DNA from: Brasenia schreberi
Lineage: Eukaryota > Streptophyta > Magnoliopsida > Nymphaeales > Cabombaceae
Length of the DNA stretch: 64,000 bases
Assembly (NCBI GenBank): GCA_036023115.1
Contig: JAYKKT010000076.1
Location: forward strand, 4,650,001-4,714,000
Reading direction: 5' to 3'
Shown here: positions 1 through 12,200 of the stretch, piece by piece
Numbering within the stretch: the first letter of the stretch is position 1
How the letters are laid out: each line of letters begins with the position of its first letter
The notes under the pieces: model-generated
Database searches by the model: none
Told to the model about the DNA's origin: nothing
The model's input: the letters and a program-made list of their open reading frames with translations, nothing else
Translations under genes and position numbers: made by a program

Positions 1-741
1 TTGAATCACCTTATCTAACTCTTCCCAAAAAGTTGTCTTTATATAATCTTTTAGTCCTACTTGGGGTGCGTAAGCACAAAATATATTCAAAACCTCTACT
101 CCTAACACTAATTTCAACGTCATGATTTGGTCACCATATTGTTGTACGTGTACTACATTATCCTTTAAATCTTTATTTACGATAATACCAACTCCGTTTC
201 GAGCATTTTCCTTACCTGAGTACCATAATTTAAAACATGTACCCACTATATCCTTTGTTTTTTCTCCAACCCACTTTGTCTCTTATAAACATAAAATATG
301 AATCTTTCTTTGAATCATAGTATCTACCACCTCCATTAGCTTACCGGATAATGTTCCAATATCCAAGAACCAATACGAATCTTATTATCTAAGACTATCC
401 TCCCTACCGCTTGATCCATCAATATTGAAAATGCAGAGACCCTCTCTGTAAATTATTCACTACATTCGGGCGACAATGTAGCGGGACTAACTTCTTTACC
501 CACACCCGTCCATGATGTGGGATCTCTCTCTACAATTGATTCACTACATCCGGACGAAAATGTGGTGGTCCTTGCTTACTTATCACTGCATTCGGACTTT
601 GCAGCGCGTCGCTAGGTGGGAACGCCCCAAAGCAATGCTCATGATTTGTGTCATCCATGGTATAAAAATATTACAAAGTTTTACGCTAGTTGTCGAAAGC
701 CTAACACAACCCTCCTCCTTTATCCGGGCTTGAGACCGTTA
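1..741 (-). mobile_element. RTE-clade LINE copy A, 5' part (endonuclease region)
   Basis: Minus-strand 5' portion of the RTE family that recurs at 40-43, 49-52 and 54.7-58 kb. It is colinear with the 5' 770 bases of the complete copies. It carries the 5' leader, the start of the reading frame (ending in the CCATGG / GTAATCC-like region near 650) and the first part of the apurinic-type endonuclease. The homology ends at about 741, so some 28 bases of the usual 5' end (through ACTCCGCCC) are missing. The rest of the element lies beyond the left window edge. The Trp codon that is a stop in copies C and D is intact here (around base 30). No TSD can be assigned because one end is outside the window. 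Confidence 0.85.
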
Positions 742-1667
742 ATGCATCAAAACTAGGAAATTATCATGTCTAAACAGTGATGGAAACTTATCTGGACTAT
801 AGTAACAGGAATGAGATGCACAATGAGATCTGTGGTGCCCATAAATATTGGAGTGTGACTCATAACCATGCCCAGAAACTTTAGTTCAGGCAATGGCAAG
901 TGAGCTTTGATATGACAAATTTGGCCATAAAACAAACAGAAAGAGCCGTTATCATGACATTCACTCAACTCCAGACATGGAATCATTGAACCCATGACAC
1001 GCCATTAACATCTCGTATGTAACTCCGGACACATCATGCAGCTCAGAAGCCAAGATGAGATTAGCCTGTTTGCCTAATTCCTTCGACTAAGATGAGCTGA
1101 CCAACATATCACATCATGCAGCTCACACGACAAGCATTTTCTGAAACAAGATGAGCCATGTGACAACCAGCTCATCCTGCCTTATATTTTTATTAATTTT
1201 CTCCCTGTATGAGTACACCCGGAAAGGATTTTCTACTTCCATCCAAACCCATAAATAATAAGCAAGAGAATAAAAAACTTTTCACAGAAAATTTGGCCGA
1301 GTTATGTCTCTTGAAGCAATCAAGCCTCTTGAAGAGGACAGGCTTTCCTTGCTAGGACGCATCCCAAATTGTGCTTGGCTATCCACTTTGAAGGCCAGGA
1401 TTATGGGAGAACTTATCCATACTCTCTTTCTTAACAGCTAAACAATGTCCCACCATTTACTTGATCAGAATTCCACTCAAGTTTGCAATGTAGGTGACAT
1501 TGTCATTTGCAAGGACAACGACCAGATTGGTGCTTTCACCCATTTCTTTGATTATTTTCTTACTAATGCAAGTTTTAAATATTATATGAAATACAAGTTT
1601 AACCATCCAATTACTAGATATTGCATCCTTAAAGAGGGGAAAGTTTTAAATACCTAGTTCAGGTTTT
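742..1667. other. intergenic, no recognisable gene
   Basis: Only short spurious reading frames are present. A small stretch at 1629-1667 resembles the RTE segment that follows at 1690-1730, as if part of that LINE had been locally duplicated. Nothing else was recognised. Confidence 0.4.
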
Positions 1668-1788
1668 ACAAATTGACATACATTACATCTCACAAAAGCA
1701 AAACTTTAAATATCTAAAGTCAGCTTTTCAAAACAATGAGAAAATTGATGGAGATGTCACACTTTAAAACGAAGAGAGGTATATGAAG
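1668..1788 (+). mobile_element. RTE LINE copy B, left piece (before hAT insertion)
   Basis: Plus-strand, strongly diverged piece of the RTE reverse-transcriptase C-terminal region. It matches the part of copy F around 57350-57460 that encodes the [12 protein letters not shown] motif. It stops exactly at the hAT left end and the homology resumes at 5008. The LINE is therefore older than the hAT that splits it. Confidence 0.7.
1781..1788. repeat. hAT target-site duplication, left
   Basis: ATATGAAG directly abuts the hAT 5' end CAGTGTTATC. Its partner at 5008-5015 is ATATCAAG (7 of 8 identical). Eight bases is the diagnostic hAT TSD length. Confidence 0.75.
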
Positions 1789-4700
1789 CAGTGTTATCTG
1801 TAATATCGCACTGTACATATTGTATAGTGGTACGATAAAGCAGGTAGTATCGCATAAGACAGTATTGTGTTGTATCGTGCGATACGGCCAAGAACCATTT
1901 TAAAGGGTCCTTGGCCGAACATAAACCCACAGTTTTGTGGGTTTTTGACGTCTGTTCACAGCTCCTCAACACTTCCTCCGATGGCTCTCCCCCTCCTTGC
2001 TATTTAAAGCTCGGAAAAAAATGCTCTACGGAGTTCGTGCAAAGCTCTCGCTCTTCCCCTTCCTGATATTCAAGACTCAAAAAAAGGTGCTCTACGGCGT
2101 TCGTGCTAAGCTCCCAACTAAGATTGTGGTATAACTTTTGCATTTTTTTTTTTTGTATTTATTATTTTTTGGTGTTATTTACGTTTTTCTTTTTTTGAAT
2201 GACAAAATATGAAGTAATGAAATATATGAATATGATTTTTATTGCATTCGTGAAGTGAGAGACACTCTATTTGAATGTTAAGTAAAGATTGGGGATTTAT
2301 GAAGTGCTTTTATTTACCGCTCTTTGATTGAATTGAAGTGCTCAATTGAGATGGCAAGAAGGGGTGTTAGTGACTCTCAATCTTTGTCTAATGATCCGAC
2401 ACGGCAATGGGGTATAACAGTTGAGAGAAATAGATTGAAGATCAAACGTTTGTTTTGTGAGAAGGTGGTCAGTGATGGAATTTCACGATTCAAACACCAC
2501 CTAAGAGGGACTAGGAAATAAGTTGCTCCTTGCACGAGCAGAGTTAGAAATTTGTCAGAAGCTATTAAATGACAATGTCTGCAAATGATTCAGAGTATCC
2601 ACGAGAGAAGACAATATAAAGATAATTTAGTGATGTTTGAGGAAGAGGAGGATGATGCTATTAGATTGGTTGATAGTATTCCTTATGATGGTAGAACAGA
2701 GGTTGGTAGTAGTAGTTTTTCACCATCAATCAAAAAAAAGAAGATTATTGAAGATTTTGCAAGTAGAAGTGGTAGAAGAAAGAGTAGAGTAAGAGCTTCT
2801 TCTGATATACATTCATTTTTTTCTCCTAACGTTACATATGATACTCAATCTAAAATTTGTGTTGATATGGCTTCAGAACAACTGCATGAGCAGGCAGACC
2901 TTACAAAGGGCAGATGGTTTTATGATGCATGCATTCCATTTAATGTAGTAAATGGTTTTCATTTTCAAGCAATGGCAGATATAATTGCTAATATTGGTCC
3001 AAGATACAAGATGTCCTCTTCTCAAAAGTTAAGAGGGAAGTTGAGAGGAAAGCTTTTAGATAAGATTGTCCTTTAAGTGCAAGAATATTGTTTGACTTTG
3101 AAAGAGTCATGAAAAGAGATATGATGTACTATCATGGCAGACGGATGAAGATAGGCGAGAAAGGACTTTGTTAAACTTTCTTATCTATTGTCCTAAAGGA
3201 CTTATGTTTTTGAGATCTCTAAACATGTCAGAGAGAGACATACTACAAAGATCCTAAGGAAGAGTTTAATAAGGTGATATGTGAGATTGGGCTAGAGAAT
3301 GTAGTCCAATTAATTACAGATAATGCAAATAACTATAAAGCAACTGGGAAGGAGTTAGATACTTATGGGACTTTCTATTGGACACCATGTGCATCCCATT
3401 GTTTAGATCTCATCCTTGAGGATATTGGTAAGATGGATGAGATAAAGACAACAACAGAATGTTGCCAAGATATCACTAAATTTATCTAAAACCATGCCTT
3501 TGTATTGTATATGATGAGGAGTTTATTCGTATAATTACAACTCGGTTTGCAACTAATTTCATATCTGGACAGAGCATTATGAGACAAAAGCATTCTTTGA
3601 AAAAAATGTTCTCAAATGAGTGGCAACAATTTGCAGAGTTGCCTCAAAATAAACGAAACAGAAAGTTAAATAAGATTCAGACACAGTTTTCAGGAGTACA
3701 TTTTGGAATGCATGTGTTAGATGAGGATTACATGTCATTTAGTGAAGGTTTTGAAATTGGTTGATAGCGAGGAGAAACCATTTATGGGTTATATTTATGA
3801 AGCCATGGATAGGACAAAAGAAGCCATTCAATAAAAGAAAGAGGGATTATGTGCTCGTGTAGAATATTATAGATAATAAATGGAACAAACAATTACATCA
3901 AATTATTCATACAACAGTATATTACCTAAACCCACTCAACAAGCTTTAAAAGGGACAGTGAGGTTAATCGAGGCATCATTGACTGTATAGGCATATTAAT
4001 CCCTGATAAGAGTAGAGCAGATGCTATACATCGAGAGATAAAGATCTATCATAATGCTCTTCACTTGATTGGTTTGCCTATACCAATCTGCAACCGCACT
4101 GATATGCACCTAGGTAAATTGTTTATCTTCGTATTTAAGTTTCTTAAATCTTATATTTATTATGGATTAAATCCCTAATGCTTATCTTTTTCTACATATG
4201 TTTGGTGGAATATATTTGAAATTGACTGTAAAAAACCTGAGAGATTTTGCACTAAGAGTTCTGAGTTAATCATATAGTGCAATGGGTTGTGAAAGGAATT
4301 GGAGTGTCTTTGATACATCCATACAAAAAAGCGCAACAGGTTGGAACATAGGCAGCCTAATGACTTAGTTTTCATTCATTGTAACATGAAGCTTCGACAA
4401 AAGTAATCTTGTATTAGTTACTGAAGATTCAATTCAATATTTTGTTTGACTTCAATTGTTAATGTTATTTACTAGTTACTTATTTTTCCTTCTTGTAGAC
4501 AATTAAAAAAGTTAAATAGAGAAGAAAACTAATTTGATCCAATAAGTTTGGATAATTTTGATATATTAGAGGGATAGATTATGAAAGATAATGAAGAAAA
4601 TGCACTCTTAACCGAAGAAGACATTACATGGATTAATTTAGAAGGAGCGCAACAACATTATAGAGAAAATGAAGATTTTGATTTTGAAGCAGATAGTGGT

Positions 4701-5007
4701 GAGGATCTTCAAGAAGGAGAAGATGAAGATTATTTAGTTGATGATCCTGATTACAATATGTAAATGTAAATGTGTTTCATTTTTTGCTTCAAAATATGTA
4801 ATTCCTTTTTAATTGTTGAATTGTAAATAATGAATATGTACTAAACTTTGCATTATATGAATTCTTTGCAATTATCAGATGTTTTCTCTTTTTTCTTATT
4901 TTTTTGGATTTTTACTAATTTTTTAGTATTAAATTACGATATACTACTATACGATACGTATCGTGGACCAAAATGATACACGATATGATACGCGTCGAAC
5001 AACACTA
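1789..5007 (+). mobile_element. hAT-superfamily DNA transposon, decayed autonomous type
   Basis: Short terminal inverted repeats are visible: the left end is CAGTGTTATC and the right end read inward is TAGTGTTGTTC. They are flanked by an 8-bp TSD with one mismatch. Both subterminal regions are rich in GATACGATAC/GTATCG words (1795-1890 and 4930-5000), as expected for transposase-binding repeats. The interior encodes a BED finger, DUF659-like and hAT dimerisation regions in the order of plant hAT transposases, all broken. It sits inside RTE copy B. The right 200 bases are clearly homologous to the right end of the element at 10934-11743. Confidence 0.85.
2351..4763 (+). pseudogene. hAT transposase remnant (BED finger / DUF659 / dimerisation)
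   Basis: This would have catalysed cut-and-paste transposition. The pieces in order are: about 2351-2520, a degenerate BED-type zinc finger (RNRLKIKRLFCEKV, then FKHHLRGT); 2585-3076, an acidic linker and the start of DUF659; 3274-3489, the DUF659 core with VVQLITDNANNY and FYWTPCASHCLDLILEDIG; 3579-3764, a mid-domain piece; about 4270-4380, the hAT C-terminal GCERNWSVF signature; 4581-4763, an acidic tail typical of plant hAT proteins. Stops and frameshifts separate every piece, so no functional protein is possible. The order and spacing identify the family well; the exact original start is unsure. Confidence 0.8.
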
Positions 5008-5396
5008 ATATCAAGTATTCTATGTACAAGAAAGTACTATTAAGTTGAAAGACAACAATTATTAAGCAACAATTAAGATGTGTCTATGATAGTTGTGTGA
5101 TCCTACGAAAGAAGACTATTCCTAATGAAGCTATAAGAGACGAATTAAGAGTGACACCAATAGATGATAAAATAAGAAAAAATGGTTTAAGATGATTCAA
5201 ACACATGGAAAGGCGACTAAGGAAAGCTTCGATAAGAAAGTGTGAAAAGGAAAATGGTGAAAATATTGAAAGAAAAGTGAGACCGATCTAGCTTATGTTG
5301 AGTTAACTGTTAGCATTATTATGGTACAAGATCGAGCTCTAATGGAAACAAAGATTCCATGTAGCCCAACCCGTGCTTAGCTTGTTGTTGTTGCAC
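5008..5396 (+). mobile_element. RTE LINE copy B, right piece with GTT tail
   Basis: Continuation of copy B after the hAT. It is diverged from copy F 57470-57980 but colinear: the region equivalent to [17 protein letters not shown] and the conserved end CCATGTAGCCC...CTTAG, followed by a (TTG)4-like tail at about 5384-5395. The tail ends about 108 bases from the AFB stop codon on the opposite strand, so the old LINE probably lies in or next to the AFB 3' UTR. Confidence 0.75.
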
Positions 5397-5503
5397 GTTC
5401 TTAACAATGTGATTGGTCATGCAATAGTAAATGAAAGGTCATAGGAAACGCGCAAACTTTCTAATATATTGTGTCAAATAGAAACTTACTGGAGGGACCT
5501 TGG

Positions 5504-6256
5504 TCAGAGAATAAGAACAAAGGATGGTGCATCAGCTCTGGGGCCAGCCACAGACCTATAAACGTACAGTTTCTCAGCTTGCATCCCATCACTCTCATCA
5601 TCTTTAATAACCTCCACATTGAGCCTAGGTTTCTCTCTTGCCAGCGTTCTGCAAGCATCCATGGTCACCTTGCATGCAGACATCCACAATGACCTCATGG
5701 ATTCATAATGCTCCATTCCTGACAACAAGGCTGCATCACCGAAGGGACAATCCCTGATCTCCAATCTTCGCAGCTTTGGACATCCCTCAAATAAATACTG
5801 CATTCCACGATCACTACTCCCTGCAAATGCAATCGAAAGTGTCTCCAGGTTCTTGGCATACATGCCAATGCACTTGAAGGCACGGTCAGTGAGAAGACCC
5901 GAGACAGAAAGCCTCTTTATCTTGTTACAATGCTCCACCACAGCACCAAAACCTTCATCCATGGGTTCATTTGTCAGATAATCTGGTTCATAAGGTGTCA
6001 AGATACAGACCCGAAAATGCGTGAAATTTGGACAGTTTTGTGCAACTATCTTCATAGCAGCATTTGTCATCCGTGTGCAGAAGTAGAGTACGTAATGCAA
6101 GTTTGGGCAACCCCAAGAAACAGCAATGAATCCAGATTCAGTGACACCACCAAGATCTGGTTCAAAGGGAGCAGCAGGAAAGACCCGCAATTCTTCCAAG
6201 CCTGGGCATGTTGATGCCACGGCTTCCAGCCCTTCATCCATGATGGTGTCCAAAAC
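5504..6256 (-). CDS. AFB gene exon 3 (C-terminal LRRs, auxin pocket)
   Basis: Starts [15 protein letters not shown] after the acceptor CTCTCAG and runs without a break to the stop at 5504-5506. It holds most auxin-contact equivalents ([21 protein letters not shown]) and the [12 protein letters not shown] segment that in TIR1/AFB2/AFB3 overlaps the miR393 site. Confidence 0.92.
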   Translation of the reverse strand, partial: VLDTIMDEGLEAVASTCPGLEELRVFPAAPFEPDLGGVTESGFIAVSWGCPNLHYVLYFCTRMTNAAMKIVAQNCPNFTHFRVCILTPYEPDYLTNEPMDEGFGAVVEHCNKIKRLSVSGLLTDRAFKCIGMYAKNLETLSIAFAGSSDRGMQYLFEGCPKLRRLEIRDCPFGDAALLSGMEHYESMRSLWMSACKVTMDACRTLAREKPRLNVEVIKDDESDGMQAEKLYVYRSVAGPRADAPSFVLIL

Positions 6257-9200
6257 CTGAGAGTCGTCCAATGAAAATAAAGTGAGAACAGCAGAATAGA
6301 ACTCAAATGTGTGAAAGGTGCAAAATCAAGCAGTCCTTATTAATGCAGAACAGCCCAAACAAGCAAATTATTAATTGGTCAACACGGTAATCCTTCAAAA
6401 CTTTCTTTTTTAAAAGGAAAAGAAGAAAAAGACTAGCGACTGAATGCAGCCAGACTGTAGAGAGATTTAAAAGAAAACAATGAACCAAAAGATTCCAGAG
6501 TTGGACACTAATGCCTGATATAGCTATGATTTAAGTATGCCATTCAGAATAAAGATCAACACGACAGTCTAGCCAGATTGCTACTTCATTAAATCAGATC
6601 AGCTACAATGCAGTGGTGCATGATGACCGTGCTGCTCCAAGCTTTCTGGTTGCCTACCTCAACATTTCTTGAGATATGCACCATAACTACATCCAAAAAT
6701 ATGGAGACAGATGACGAGGTAGATGGTCATTATAATGGAAAAGCATGGTCATCGGTGCAATGAAGCTGAATACCAGATGGCCTCGCAAATCAGATACTGA
6801 AACATGGCACTTCTAGAAACAAAATAAAGCTATAATCCTTAGAAAAAAGCTTTCAGTACAACAACAACGTTCAAAGCTTGTTTCGTAATCATTCAAATCC
6901 ATGACAGCAGAAATAGCAAGCTAGCATTACAAAGCTTTCCGGTAAGGGGCTCCAGTTACAAACCCAAAGGCGTCGAAGCTTTCGACATCCAGCAACCAGC
7001 TGAGCAAACTCATCAGTTCGGAGGGCAGCATAAGTCAAATTTAAAAATGTAAGATTTCTGCAGGCTGAGGAAAGCACAGGAATGTACGACAGTGCAACTT
7101 CCCATAAACCAGATAGAGTTTGTAACCCTTTACAGTTGCCAAATGCATCTCCAAGCTCTTCAATTTGCTTCTGAGTGACCTCCTGTAAGAATGATCCTGT
7201 CCCAAGCTCTATCAGATTAGGCACATGTACCAGAAGCCTTCGCAACTGCTCTGGTGTCACAAATTTGTTTACTTTGAGGACCTTCAGAGACTTGCACCTA
7301 GATACAAGCCTTTCCAGGGCATCAAAGTTGACTTCACTGTTGAGAGATGCAAAGTTCAGGATTTCAAGTGATGCAAAACTTTCTGGGAAGCAACTTAGCC
7401 AGTCTCCTCCAAGATCACATATGTCATTTTCTTGTATGTCTAGCTCTGTTAAGTTCCTGTCAGTGGAATGGAATGCTGAGACATAAATTCATCACGACCC
7501 AGTGCCATGATTATCATATATGTCCATAATCCAGACTACACAAGCATACTCATGCGAATACAGAGATAACCAATTAGAAACTACAAAGGCCAAAACACGC
7601 CGAGAAAATGCTCCAAACAAGAAAGTATTGACCAATATCTTCAAAGCAGGACAATTTCTGGTAAAAAGCTGCTTTCTGCTAATAGCAATGAAGAAGTTTT
7701 GGATTCAAACCAACAAAGAGCTGAGGTACATCAGATAAATTCAAACCGAACAAGAAAGTATTGACCAATATCTTCAAAGCAGGACAGTTTCTGGTAAAAA
7801 TTTGCTTTGTGCTAATAGCAATGAAAAAGTTTTGGATTCAAACGAACAAAGAGCTATGAGGTATATCAGATAATCTCGGCAAGGATGAGAAGGTAAAAAT
7901 ACCAAAAAAAGAATAGGATGATATTTTACTTTTGCAATTTGTTCTGGGATCTAAATGCACCAGCAGATATTTGCTTTATTTATTTATCCAATGGCAATGA
8001 AGCTCTTTCCTTTGAAAGGAAGAGCAGGTGAGACATCCGATAGTTTTCAGCAAAGATCAGAAAGTAAAAATTACAAGAAGACTGAAGACATTCTACTTTT
8101 ATTCCCTAACCACGGTTTCCAAGTTTATCCCAGAATAAGAGAAAACACAGCAAGATGAGATATCCAACAGGGATAAGATAACTACATCGCTAACAATAGA
8201 AAGAGTGAACAATACAGCGCATCCAAGCAAAATATGTAGTAAAGATACATGAATCTAGTATACCCATGTGACATACACAAGCGGCTTCTCTTGGACCACG
8301 TCATAGTAAATCTACTGTGTGTCTACCATATCAGACAGCATCCAAGGAAGCCATACACAACAACACTCAAAGAACACCCTCCAGTTACAATTCAACTCCA
8401 AAAAGCTCTCAAGCAACAATAACCACATCAAAAAGAAAAGTTTATCTAAGTAGAAAAAGAAGTGGAAAGATGATCACAACTCAACAACACGTCCATAAAC
8501 AGAACAATCAGCTCATACCAAACCAGATTGTCAGCATTAAGTTGCACCATTAAGAAAGCAGCAACCCGCCAAGCAGAATGAGATAACGTGTGTGGATTCA
8601 AACAAACATAACAGGTCTCCACAGTTTCAGATCCAAAGGGATGCAAGAGAGAGAACTACAGTGTCTGGAAAGCCACTCACATTATTCAGCTTTAGCTTTC
8701 TAAGTGACAACTTGTGAATCACAAACTAATGTCCAGATAGATCCATTTCTCATTCATTAACTGACAAAAATCTCACAGCAGAGGCCTCACAAGAAGCGAG
8801 TAATGGTCAGAATTATAGTAAGCAAAACAGGCTTCTCACTTGGGATAGAGGTGGAAACTCACTCAATTGATCAGTTAGGCCGCAGGTCACTGGACCAACT
8901 CAATGACTCAGCTGACTTTGAATGACTTTTCTCAAGTTTCTTCCTACGAAACATAAATGTCAATTATAATGTGCAGGAATCATCAAATATCAGGTAACGA
9001 AAAGCATACTTGGAAACCCCAGCATATACAACTTGGAAATCCCCCAGGTCAAACCTATTAACCTCTGATGCACTAGTGGTGCCCTAAGGTGGAGTACCCA
9101 GGCTATGTCACACGGGTGCGGGTGTGGGTGCGGGTGTGGGATACGGCAAATTTCAAAAATTTTGGGTGCGGCGACACGGCTAGGGTATATAATATTATAT

Positions 9201-12200
9201 ATTATATATAATATTCAACCTAAATAAATCAATCATAATACAACTAGTATTTGCTAATTTTGGGTGCACATAGGTATCAATTAGCAAGTTCTCACATAAT
9301 GATCTAAAACTTACAATGATTTTATGAGCTACAAAATATCGAAGTTATGGATTCAAAGAGTTTCGAGATCTTTAGTAGGATATAACATATACTAGTATTT
9401 GTGCTAGGATCCACTAGTGATGTCATACTCTTCTGTTCTATTGATCAAGTAATGTTCGTGGTCTTTAAATGTGTTTGGTGACAAAGATTATTCTGTGCAA
9501 AGGCATACAATATGGAGTCAAGAATCCAATCAGATTGAGTAATAAGAAACCAATTGTTCGCACCCAAAATCATTAAAGCTAATATGATATACAACTACAA
9601 TAGCAAGTACACAACTTTATAAGTTTATATTAAAGCAAAACATATAAATGGTAAACAACTACTAATTTCATCATAATACACAAATCAATCTTCATTATCC
9701 GGACCCATTTAATCGTGAGTTAAAAAAAAAAAAAACAATTTTTGCAAAATTTTTTTTTTTGCCATGCCGCACCCGACACGGTGTCGGTGTCGGTGTCGCA
9801 CCAGTGTCGAGGTCGACACTCCACCCCTTAGAAGTGTCTGTGTGACTTAGTACCCAGGTACAGGTATGCATACCTTATGCCTAGTACGTACCGGTACATG
9901 AATTTAAAAGAATTTGAATCCGGATACTTTTGGGTACTCGTATTTGGTATGTTAAGTACCCGTACCCGGTATCATGGACATGGGTCGACCTGATCCAAAT
10001 TCCAAAATGTTAAAAACCTAAAATTCCTAGACCAGTAAGCCATAAAACAATATCCTCCCCAGATATTCTGTTGCTCTCTCCCTTCTGCATTTTTGTTTGG
10101 CTTCCTCAGACTGACCAGCAATGATCATCATGACCTGCAGCACCTAAGGTACTCTCTTGTATTTGTTCGTTTTTCTACCATGTCAACTTTCGAATGAGGT
10201 TCCCCCACCCTCTCCCTCTATCTGAACTGCGCCTCCAACACAGCTGTGTGGTGTGTGCCATTGTTTACATTGGGCTGCGGTCAACGATCAGTCACCCCTA
10301 ACTCTCTCCAATTCCCCAAAATGTCTGTTCTCTCTCTAATCTAAGAAAATTTTACCAAAGTATTTTCACATCGGTCGATACTTCAACGAAGGAAAGGAGC
10401 TTTTCGACACCGAAGGCAAGCAAGGAGAGTTGTGTGGTTGTGCAGCCATGCAGGCTAGATAGTGATTACTGGATTCTCCATCTCAGATTCAGAGATTCTC
10501 AGTATTCTCTCTCTTTGATATTTTCAGCTTCATTTCTATCTTTCGATTCTTTCTGTTTGCTCTCACTTAGTCATTTTAAATATTCAGTGGTTTCTAGTCA
10601 CCGGTGTCTACCTTGCTTTTCACATGTCTAACATGTTTGCTAGTGGTAGCATAGTATTCAATAGTTTTCAATGAAACTTTCTTGTTTTGATATGATATAC
10701 TTGTTAGTTGTTATAGCATTTATGTTCATTTGCTTAAATTTATCTTCTTCTTATATTTTGTTGTTAATTATCAATTACCATATTTAATTTCATGTAATTT
10801 TAATTATATAATTATAATGTATACTGAAATTCTTATATTTTTAATAATGATGTACCCATGCCTTAGATTTTAATTATAGGGGTACCCGTACCATACCCCT
10901 ATCCATGCACCTTAGCTATTAACCTATGTAAACCAATGTTATCTATATTGCACCGTCGTGGGACTCCACGATACAGCATGTATCGTATTGCCAAACTTAT
11001 CATTCTATATCGTGTGATACAGCATGTATTGCACGGTACAAGGTGTATGATATGGGTGATACCCTCTAAACCTTTGCTTTAGTAAAAACTGAATCGTAAT
11101 TTTCTGAATTATTAATTGCTAATTTTGCTATAGATATAATTTTTGTTACTTGCTTTGACACTCTAGCATTAATTTTGCTATATATTATCTAGCAAACCAA
11201 GAGATACTTTACAAAGCATTAAACTACAATTTCCATTAATTTGGCAAAGTTGCTATAGATATAGATTGTAGTTATTAGCAAAGCACAGGCTAAGAAAGCA
11301 AATTCTATATCTATAGCTAGATATTCTATAGTTTCATTTGGGCACCGACAAAGTTGCTATGTCTGCAAAACTTTAATTTGGGCAGATCTTAGCAAAGCAT
11401 TAAACTACATTCTCCATTAATTTGGCTCTCTAGCATTAATTTTGCTATAGATCTATCTAGCAGACATATCATGTTGACATCCATTTTGGCTACTGAGTCT
11501 AAAGTCACAATTTTCAGATTTAGTAATTGTTGATTTTGCTAAGGATGTAATGCTTAAATGTTTTATACATTGAAAATTGAATGGTGATTGATGAATATTT
11601 TACTCAACTTATGAATTATATGAATTGTTTAGAATTATCGTGATTTTTTCTGATTTTTTAAATTTTTAGTATTAAAAACAATATGGTGTGATACGATACA
11701 TATCATATCGTGGACAAAAACGATACAATACGAACAACACTGCATGTAACACACCCATGGTCCACAAACCCTCATATGGTTCTAAGTCAGAATCAGGCCT
11801 GGATTAGCAGAGTTATAGCTAGCTCGTTCTGCCTGAGTAATGGCCTTTTCTTCATCGTCATACATTATATAATTCAACTTTAGCTGTTGAATCCAATCAC
11901 TAAGCAGCCAGACACGTTAAGAGGATAGGTGCACTTGATCGACAAATCTAGCCAAAGCCATTTCCATGTCAGGCAAGTGCAACATTTATTAAGAGGGCGA
12001 ACTTTTAACAGACAGCCTACACTAATTCTAGTTGCCATAAGAAAAACTAAAAAATGTGAAAAGAACACAGGCAGAAAGATAGATAGAAGCGCATCCATCA
12101 CGATCATGAAAAGAATCAAAAGGAGAAGGAACCAAACCAAACAAAAGAAGAAGACCAACAACCAATCGACCTGCAGTAGGAAGCAATGGAAGCAATGCCC

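Larger units (their letters stand above)
7457..12170 (-). other. AFB intron 1, 4.7 kb, transposon-rich
   Basis: This intron is 4714 bases; intron 1 of TIR1/AFB genes in compact genomes is usually a few hundred bases. From the 3' side it holds a 132-base tandem duplication (7621-7880), about 1.1 kb of unrecognised sequence, a Mutator-like element with another nested in it (9065-10915), and 8 bases further a short hAT derivative (10934-11743). The splice sites are intact. Confidence 0.8.

Noticed and set aside
5930..6214. 94-codon plus-strand frame opposite AFB exon 3
   Set aside because: It is the antisense shadow of the conserved LRR coding sequence.
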